Shown: one piece after another, positions 57,131-64,000 of the stretch | How the letters are laid out: each line of letters begins with the position of its first letter | How positions within the stretch are numbered: the first letter of the stretch is position 1 | DNA from: Periconia sp. R9002 | Lineage: Eukaryota; Ascomycota; Dothideomycetes; Pleosporales; Periconiaceae | Length of the DNA stretch: 64,000 bases | Direction of reading: 5' to 3' | Assembly: GCA_023627715.1 (NCBI GenBank) | Contig: JAMAHW010000080.1 | Location: 140,849-204,848, forward strand | Position numbers and translations under genes: made by a program | The notes under the pieces: model-generated | What the model saw: the letters and a program-made list of their open reading frames with translations, nothing else | Told to the model about the DNA's origin: nothing | Database searches by the model: none

Positions 57131-57746
57131 AAGATTTCCGTTAAACCCTATTAAATAAAGAAACCTAGGAGATAACGTAAAATCTTTATTTAGCTGTAAA
57201 TTAAAAGGAGCGCTACTAGCAGCGGCGTTAGTAGCAACGTCTTAATTAGGGACTAGCTCTAGATCTACCTATTAACTAGTCCGCCGAAGTTTAGCCTCCT
57301 TCTTATCTAACTCTACCTCTAGTGCACGGGACTAAGTAGCGGATTTTAAACGAAGATATTCTCTCTATTTCTTAAGACGCTAGACCCTAGAACGGGCCTC
57401 TACTAGTTTATCTAGGGCCTCCTCTTAAGCGCGACGAGTATCTTTAAGCTGACGTTGTACTATCTCTTCTATATGGTTAATAGATCTTACTAACAGCGAT
57501 AAGCCTAAATGTACGCATATTACTTTTAGGAGTAAACATACCTTTAGATAAGGAAACGGAGGTTACCTTATAGGAACTACGTATATTGGCACGAATATAT
57601 GCTTCATAATACCAGCTGTCTATTAGAGAAGTAGTATAAATGAGCCTAGACCTAATATAACGAGTATATTTAGGGTATATAGCAGTTCTGTTACGAAGAA
57701 CTTTATTAGTAAGTAATAATCTAGATTAAGTTTTTAAGGAAACCAT
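57119..57746 (-). pseudogene. Antisense extra gene in the Gypsy element (coiled-coil protein), RIP-damaged
   Basis: Minus-strand reading between pol and 3' LTR. An ATG at 57744-57746 opens MVSLKT, then a long stop-free run with LIDSWYYEAYIRANIRSSY and SKGMFTPKSN; after one apparent 1-nt slip near 57500-57510 the protein continues as a charged, coiled-coil segment (HIEEIVQRQLKDTRRA, EEALDKLVEARSRV, VELDKKEAKLRR) broken only by TAA/TAG (Gln-type RIP stops), ending near 57119. The start and slip are inferred. It resembles, in my recollection, uncharacterised ascomycete proteins with a WYYEAY motif. Function unknown. Confidence 0.5.
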
Positions 57747-57837
57747 AATAGCTAAAGACGCCTTACTAGATAATAAGCGGGGCCACAGCACTATTATACC
57801 CCGATCTCTAGAACGGACAAACATGGAGACTAAGTAT

Positions 57838-57851
57838 AAGGGGGGGGATGG
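57838..57851 (+). other. Polypurine tract of the Gypsy element
   Basis: AAGGGGGGGG then ATGG immediately before the 3' LTR start at 57852, the expected plus-strand primer site. Confidence 0.8.
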
Positions 57852-58306
57852 TGTTACAGCTATGCCTCATAGAATGACTCTTAGCACTTATAGTGAGTGT
57901 AATTTTGATAATAACTATAAGTGGCACAATGTAAATAAAGACTAAGATTTTAGGCCCGAAGTAGACCACAATATAGATATATAATAAGGGATTACGTAAC
58001 AGCTCTATGACTCTGCGCTCTACCAACTCTGTGCGGACAGAGCTATAGAGCTATAGAGTAATAGAGCCTTAGGAATTCTATTAGTATATAGTAAGCACAT
58101 ATTACGCTCCTTAAATAGTCTTTATCGTTAATTTAATCTTTTAACTAAAGAGCTACCCTGCTTTTAACATCTACTATTTAGAATCTATTGTATTGTGCTT
58201 ATTAACGGTTACACACCCTACCGTTGTCCTGTGATATTGTACTTCTATTTACTCCCCTTGCGCACCACCTAGTATCCTGCTTTAAGGCCTAAGCAGAACC
58301 CTAATA
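57852..58306 (+). repeat. 3' LTR (455 bp)
   Basis: Matches the 5' LTR end to end; starts after the purine tract and ends at the CTACT duplication. Confidence 0.9.
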
Positions 58307-58311
58307 CTACT
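58307..58311. repeat. Target-site duplication, right copy (CTACT)
   Basis: Exact repeat of 51289-51293. Confidence 0.85.
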
Positions 58312-61300
58312 AAAAAAAAAATATAACCTCTTATAGATTTTCTATCTTTACTTTTATAGTTGCTATTAGTAAATCTATATAGGTTAAGCTTACTTCTATA
58401 ATATTAAATTCCTAAATCTTTAGTATAGGAAAGATATATAAATATATAAGAGACGGCGTCTATATAAGTCTAATTTAGATTAGATATATAGTGAGAGACG
58501 TAGCCTATTATAAAAGCTATATCTAGTCTTATAATATTACCTAGATAGTTAGTTTTACTTACTTTTAATTAATATTCTATATAAAAGTCTAGATAATACT
58601 TTTTTTTATATTTTTAAAGTAGCTTTTAAGGGTTTCCTAGAGTAGTAGAAAGCGTAATATTTTATATCCTATATTTATTTAGTAGTTATTAAATATATTA
58701 GCTTTAGTTTAGGGTTATACCTTTATTAGTCTATTAAACGCTTACTCTAAGGTACTATAATAAGAGTTCTAAATCTATTATATTAAATTTAGTTACTAAT
58801 TATTTTTTAAACTAATTAATAGCGTTCTTATCTAGTCCTATAAGTAATATATTATCTACCTAGACTCTAAGATATAACTATAGTCTATTATATATAAATA
58901 TATATAGGTCGCTTACTAAAACCCTTTATCTATATATTTAAAAAGCCTCTTTTAGTTTGTTATACTAAGCTTAAGAGGCTTATTTAAGTCTATATAAAGC
59001 TCTAAAGAAATAGAGTACCTATTTTACTTTAAGCTTTATTCTTAATAGAGCTTTAAGAAATAATAGTTTAAATAAATCTCTATTTAGAAAAGCTATTTTA
59101 ATATTAGACTAGTAAATAAGCTACTCTAATACTACTATAAGTGCTATAAGAATTTTATAGAAATCTAATTTAATAGTAGGCGAAAACGTCTTTTTATAGT
59201 TTATACCTTTTTTTTGTTAAAAGCTATAAATAATAAGTTAAACTTTAAATTACTTAATAGTTCTATTACTAGCTTACTTTAGTTTAAATACCTATTTAGC
59301 TATTAGGGCTTTTCGCCTACTTAGTAAGTTTATAACTTTTTATATTCTATTTATAATAAGGCTTTAAATTTTAAGTATTATTACTAGAATCTAAAGTAGT
59401 ATATACTTACTATTTATTACTTCTATAAAACTAGATAGCTCTATAGCGTTAGATACTTAATTTATATTATATACTTTACCTTCTACTATAGCTTTTTTAT
59501 ATAGTTTTCTAAGTTCTATAAAGACCTCTTCTACTATACTTTTAGGAAAACTAGTGTCTCTATTTTATAATAGTAGTATAATATCTTTATACTTTAAAAG
59601 GAATGTAATATCTAGATTACTTAGACCTTTTTTCTTAATTTTTTTACTAAATACTTAAATATTATTATTAATAGTTTTCTTCTTCTTTATAATTATATTG
59701 GTGTTGCTATTTTTTAATAAATTAGATTCTAATATATTTTGTGTTTTAGCTTTTAGCTTAGTGTTCTATATTAGAAGCTTAGTCTTCTTAAGTCTACGCA
59801 TTCTAGACTAATAATTATAGATTAGTAGGTTTTATACCTTAGCTTTTTTACTTAAGCTATTATTATGTATCTAGATAGTATATAAATAATCTAAGTCTAT
59901 TTCTATACTAATAAGAAAAGTATTATTTTAAAGATATAGTTTAAGGTAAAGGTTTAGATTATAGTTTTATTTTTATATCTATAAGATTACTTTAGCTTAA
60001 TCCCTTCTAAAGTTATTATTATTATTAAGCTTAGTGCTTAGTTATACCTCTTTTATTAGGGTATAGTATCTTTCTAACTATTAAATTTGTCTTAATTCTT
60101 AGATAGTTAGACTAAGTATAGTTATATCTAGATATAGATTATAGTTATAGCTTAGGATAATAGTATAAAACGTATATTCTAGATTTAAGCTAGAGGTTAG
60201 AATAAGTTTATAACTATTTAAAAAAGTCTTTATAAATAAGTGTTTAGAGAAACTTAATACATTTCTTATTATAGTTTTTAGAGCGCTGTACTACTATCTA
60301 TCTCGTAGTATAAGTATACTATTTCTATTCTAGTTTAGTATTATCTACTTACTTATGTTATATATTTTAATGTATCTATTTTTATATATATAGGTATATA
60401 AAACGTTAGCTTTTAAACTATCTATAGCTTTAATATACTAATAATATAGTTTACCTTAGTTATATACTTTCTTTTTATTTTTATATTCTAAATATTTATT
60501 ATTACTTTTATCTTAAAATAGATAGCGTAATATTAAGTCTTATACTACGTATTTTTATATAACGAGTCTATATTTATCTTTATAGGTATATAATATATTA
60601 CGTTCTTTATAATTACTATATAGTTTTTCCCTATTATATGTTCTATTAACGTAAGCCTTATATTTAGAAGATGTATATTTTTATTTTTCCTTAGGCTTTA
60701 AATCTTAAATCTTAGAAGCTTTCTAGATATTATATAGAGATAGTACAAATTTCTTTCTATTTTTTATAGTAAATTCGTTAATTATAATATATTCTTTATA
60801 CTTACCTATCTTATATTTAGTTCCTTTAATGTTGTAGGAGTAATTACGACTAATTTTTATATATCTAGAACATTTTTAATTACCTTCCTATTTATAGTAT
60901 TTAATTCCCCCTCTTTAATAATTTTTATATTTAATAATTAGGTTATTATTAGTAATAGCAAGAAACCTTTTATTCTAAAGAACTAGTTATTAGGTACATT
61001 TTAATTAGGGGATATACTATCTCTTATCCTTAAAATACCTTTTACATTTTCTAGAGGTATATAATTTGTATTCCTAATACTTTTTAAAGTAATAATTATA
61101 CTTACTAGGATTCTATTTATATTTAAATTTTTTTTTTATAATAATAGTACTATTAGAATTAGAGTTAGATTTAGAATCTTTTTTAGTATTTGTATTTCTT
61201 TAGGTAAAATTAGCCTATAGTTAAAAGAAATATAATATAATAGGTTTCTATTTAGTATCTTCTTTAGAGTCTATTTAATATTTAGTCTAAGAATTATTAT

Positions 61301-61877
61301 TATTACTTAATTTATAAGATTAGGGATTTTAGTAATAGATTTATAGTAGGGATAGTATTTAAAAAGATTCTAGTAATAAAAAAAAATTACTATTATATAA
61401 GTTTTCTAGTTATCTTTAAATAATTAATTCTAAATTAGCTTCTATTATTTAATTAAGAGCTTAGTGCGCTTTTTAGCTTATAGTTAATTAGTGCGCTTTC
61501 TAACTTAGAGTTAATTAGTATATTTCTCTATTCTAATTATTAGTTATATTATTTTTATTATTTTTAGACTTATTTAGGTCTAGTATATTATTATAGTTAT
61601 CTATAGTAGGTTATAGTGTCTAAGTTAAGTAAGATAGTTTATCCTATAAGTTATTTAGTCTTATACTATTTAGTACCCTAGTATTTCTTATATTAAATAC
61701 CCTATACTTATCTAAAAAAAATATCTTACTAATAGATTTACTTTTATATTCTACTTAGTATCTTTACTATCTACGTTTAGTATATAGCTTAAGTCTTTAT
61801 TTTTCTAGTAGGAGTAAAATATAAGCTTAGCTTCCTTAGACTTTTTTAATAATAAAATCTAGCTTTTTATTATATTT
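58312..61877 (-). pseudogene. Ty1/Copia pol relic, part B (RNase H N-terminal half, RT, and upstream)
   Basis: Minus strand. 58320-58390 reads FTNSNYKSKDRKSIRGYIFF, the start of Copia RNase H (FTDSDY..DRKS..GYVFF). 58836-58860 reads VDNILLIG (YVDDILLIG of RT, one Asp to Asn). 58950-59000 reads ALYRLK-stop-AS, stop, stop-YNKLKEAF (canonical ALYGLKQA..WYNKLKEA). Further right, to about 61.9 kb, lies probable integrase/gag relic too degraded to name reliably. The GC is lower than in the inserted Gypsy element, indicating more RIP. Its 5' LTR was not identified. Confidence 0.75.
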
Positions 61878-62364
61878 TATTATAGCTATACCTTATAGAA
61901 TTACTTTTAGTACTTATAGTAAGTATAATTTTAATAATAACTATAAATAGCACTATAAGGATAAAGACTAGGATTTTAGACCTAAGGTAAACTATAATAT
62001 AGATATATAACTAAAAGTTATATAATAGCTCTATAACTCTATAGATACTAAAATAAATAGAGATATAAAAACGTCTCTATAAGATCTATATCCCTATAGT
62101 TAATAAAGACTATAGAGCTATAGAGCTTAGAAATTTTATTAGTATATAGTAAGTACGTATTATACTCTTTAAATAGTCTTTATTATTAATTTAATTTTTT
62201 AACTAAAGAGCTACTCTACTTTTAATATCTACTATTTAGAATTTATTATATTATACTTATTAATAGTTATACACTCTACTATTATCCTATAATATTATAC
62301 TTCTATTTACTTTTTTTACGTACTACTTAGTATCCTACTTTAAGGCCTAAGTAGGACTCTAATA
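61878..62364 (+). repeat. 5' LTR of second Gypsy copy
   Basis: Starts TATTATAGCTATACC, the RIP form of TGTTACGGCTGTGCC, and ends CTCTAATA. Its partner LTR is outside the window. Confidence 0.8.
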
Positions 62365-64000
62365 GTTTAATAATTAAGTATTAGAAAAGTAAAATATAAG
62401 TAGCGTATAGTTTAAGCTAAATAATAGTACCTAAATAATAATCTAAAAGAGTAGTAGCTCTATTAGTACGTTTATTAGATAATATAGATTATTAATAAAT
62501 AAAAAAAGCTATCTAGGCCTTAATAGTATAAAATAAGGTCCTAAAAAATAGCTTTAAATAAAATAAAGTATAACTTAAAGTAGTATTAGGTAAGTAGTAA
62601 GAATAATTAATACTTATCTATTAGCTCTAGTTAAGCGCGACTAAGAAACTACTAAAACTTCTAATAATAAAAAAGTTTAATAAAACTTAAAATAAACTAA
62701 AACCTTTTTTAACTAATACTATACTATACTTAGATATATAAGTAGTACACTTTAATATAGAGGAAAAGAAAGTAGCCTACGTAGCTATATATCTTAAGAA
62801 TAAAGCTATAAAATAGTTTAAACCCTACTAGATAGATTATAGAATATTTATACTAAAAATATAAAAACTAAAAATAATCTTAATTTTTAGTAATTTTAAC
62901 TACTTTACCTAGAAACTTAAAAAGGTATTTAGAAATAAAAATATCTAATAATAATCTACTAAAAGACTCTAAAAACTTAAATAAGAAAAGTTAGTACTTA
63001 ACTACGTATCTATATTTAAATAGTTATCTATAAATATAGAATAGAATAAGCTATCTCTAATATCCTAATTTTATAAAAAACTTAAGCTAGAAATTACTTA
63101 TAAAATAATTTATATAGATAAACTAATAATACTTAACGCACTTAAGAGATAAGCTCTAAGTATAAATAATAAGCTCTAGTAATAGAAAAAAAAAAAACGT
63201 TATAGAAATACTAAAACTAGAATTATAGTAATCTAATAATCCTTAACGTAAATAAAGATAAAAAATTTAAAAAAAAAATTTAAATACTTTAATTATAAAA
63301 AAAAAAGCTACTATATAAAAAACTATAGAAGTAAAACTAAACTTAAAAGTAATAAAAAAAAAACTTTATATACTATAGTTATAAAAAAAAAAGATACTTT
63401 ACTTAAAACTACTATAGTAAGAAAGCTAAAAAGAGCTAAGCTAAAAATATAAATAAAACTCTAAAAAGATCTAAAAATAAAAGATTTAAAAAAAAAATTA
63501 TAGCTAATAGTAAATATACTAAACTATACTAGACTTTTTATTATAAAGATAACTACCTAATTTATATTAAAGCTAAGTAAAAAAATAGCTAGTTCCTAAA
63601 TAAAAAATATAAAAAAATAGTAGTAAGTAAAGATAGAACCTATAACTAAGTAGAATCTAGTAGGAAAATTAGTAAAAAGTTAGAGGATACTACTAAATAT
63701 CCTATACTAATACCCTCTATAATAGTAAAAATAGAAAAATTAGAATCCTTAAAAAAAAAGAGTTCTAATAATAGCTAATAGTATAAACCTAAATAATACT
63801 ATTTAGGGGTAGTCTATATAGAAATTATAAAAAAAAGTAACCTAAAGAGCTAAAATAACTCTAGAGATTAGAGGTTTATTAAAAAAGCTAAACTAAAAAT
63901 AACTCTTAAAAAAGCTTATAAAGAATAGAAAATATAATATCTATATAATACTAGATTTATATTATTTTAGAACTAGTTAGAGAATAAATACGTTATAAAA
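61878..64000 (+). mobile_element. Second copy of the Gypsy element, more heavily RIP-mutated, truncated by window end
   Basis: LTR-like segment 61878-62364 (487 bp; about 32 bp longer than in the first copy because of an altered stretch near 62030-62105), then internal sequence parallel to 51749 onward, including the Gag region (zinc knuckle near 63286, where all three visible Cys/His positions that RIP can reach are Tyr). It runs off the window. Confidence 0.85.

Larger units (their letters stand above)
51294..58306 (+). mobile_element. Ty3/Gypsy chromovirus, complete but RIP-inactivated (7,013 bp)
   Basis: Two 455-bp LTRs (51294-51748 and 57852-58306) starting TGTTAC and ending CCCTAATA (TG..TA, i.e. 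TG..CA after RIP), flanked by CTACT duplications. The order inside is Gag, protease, reverse transcriptase, RNase H, integrase, chromodomain, all in one plus-strand frame, then an antisense gene-like region, then a purine tract just before the 3' LTR. Many in-frame TAG/TAA/TGA, so it is dead. Confidence 0.93.
50691..64000. mobile_element. RIP-mutated AT-rich retrotransposon island (nested LTR elements)
   Basis: Sharp drop in GC near 50.69 kb. Dense TpA, depletion of CpA/TpG, and TAG/TAA/TGA replacing Gln/Trp/Arg codons throughout, the signature of repeat-induced point mutation on both strands. It contains a Ty3/Gypsy element inserted in a Ty1/Copia element, and a second Gypsy copy at the right. 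No cellular gene recognised inside. Confidence 0.9.

Noticed and set aside
57808..58026. 72-codon minus-strand frame over the start of the 3' LTR
   Set aside because: Spans PPT and LTR; hydrophobic AT-driven translation without family resemblance.

Overview
The window looks like nuclear DNA of a filamentous ascomycete, most likely a dothideomycete (class inferred from general resemblance, not proven). Genes have short GT-AG introns (about 45-135 nt) with CTAAC/CTGAC-type branch sites. Both strands are used with no operon logic, and the proteins are recognisably fungal (Pex8, Vps34, Nse4, Sgf73, Itc1, Alg8, Med20, a four-RRM Nrd1-like protein). The last 13 kb is an AT-rich island of retrotransposons damaged by repeat-induced point mutation (RIP).

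Layout, 1-50.7 kb (gene-dense, moderate GC). Partial Zn2Cys6-type regulator (2-1105 +); zinc-less MDR oxidoreductase with a 5' frameshift (1594-2811 -); small membrane protein (3579-4135 -) divergent from PEX8 (4462-6657 +); CCCH zinc-finger protein (6914-7747 +); peroxiredoxin with a very long C-terminal extension (8706-10628 +); RING protein (11077-~12190 -); Nudix hydrolase (12963-14077 +) convergent with VPS34 (14244-16928 -), which is divergent from NSE4 (17448-19149 +); secreted protein (20029-20906 +); unknown protein (21192-22343 -); class 3 lipase (22780-24657 -); CLC chloride transporter (25298-28195 -); zinc alcohol dehydrogenase (28705-30007 -); SGF73 (31521-33025 -); ITC1 (33769-37352 -); ALG8 (38457-40292 -); Nrd1-like protein (41974-44436 +); MED20 (45072-46018 -); O-methyltransferase (47294-48067 +). 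The gene-poor stretch 48.1-50.2 kb leads to a membrane-protein gene (from 50269) that is cut off at the island edge.

Layout, 50.7-64 kb (RIP island). A Ty3/Gypsy chromovirus (51294-58306) has equal 455-bp LTRs, a CTACT target-site duplication, one continuous Gag-Pol-chromodomain reading frame broken only by RIP-type stops, and an apparent extra antisense gene between pol and the 3' LTR. It sits inside the RNase H domain of an older minus-strand Ty1/Copia element (about 50.88-51.29 and 58.31-61.87 kb); the Copia frame resumes when the Gypsy element and one copy of the duplication are removed. A second, more heavily mutated copy of the Gypsy element starts at 61878 and runs off the window.

The genes do not form a metabolic cluster. 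They are housekeeping functions: peroxisome import, PI3P signalling and autophagy, SMC5/6 DNA repair, SAGA, ISW2-type remodelling and Mediator transcription machinery, and N-glycan assembly. Exon boundaries were placed by hand from splice signals, reading phase and expected family sequence.
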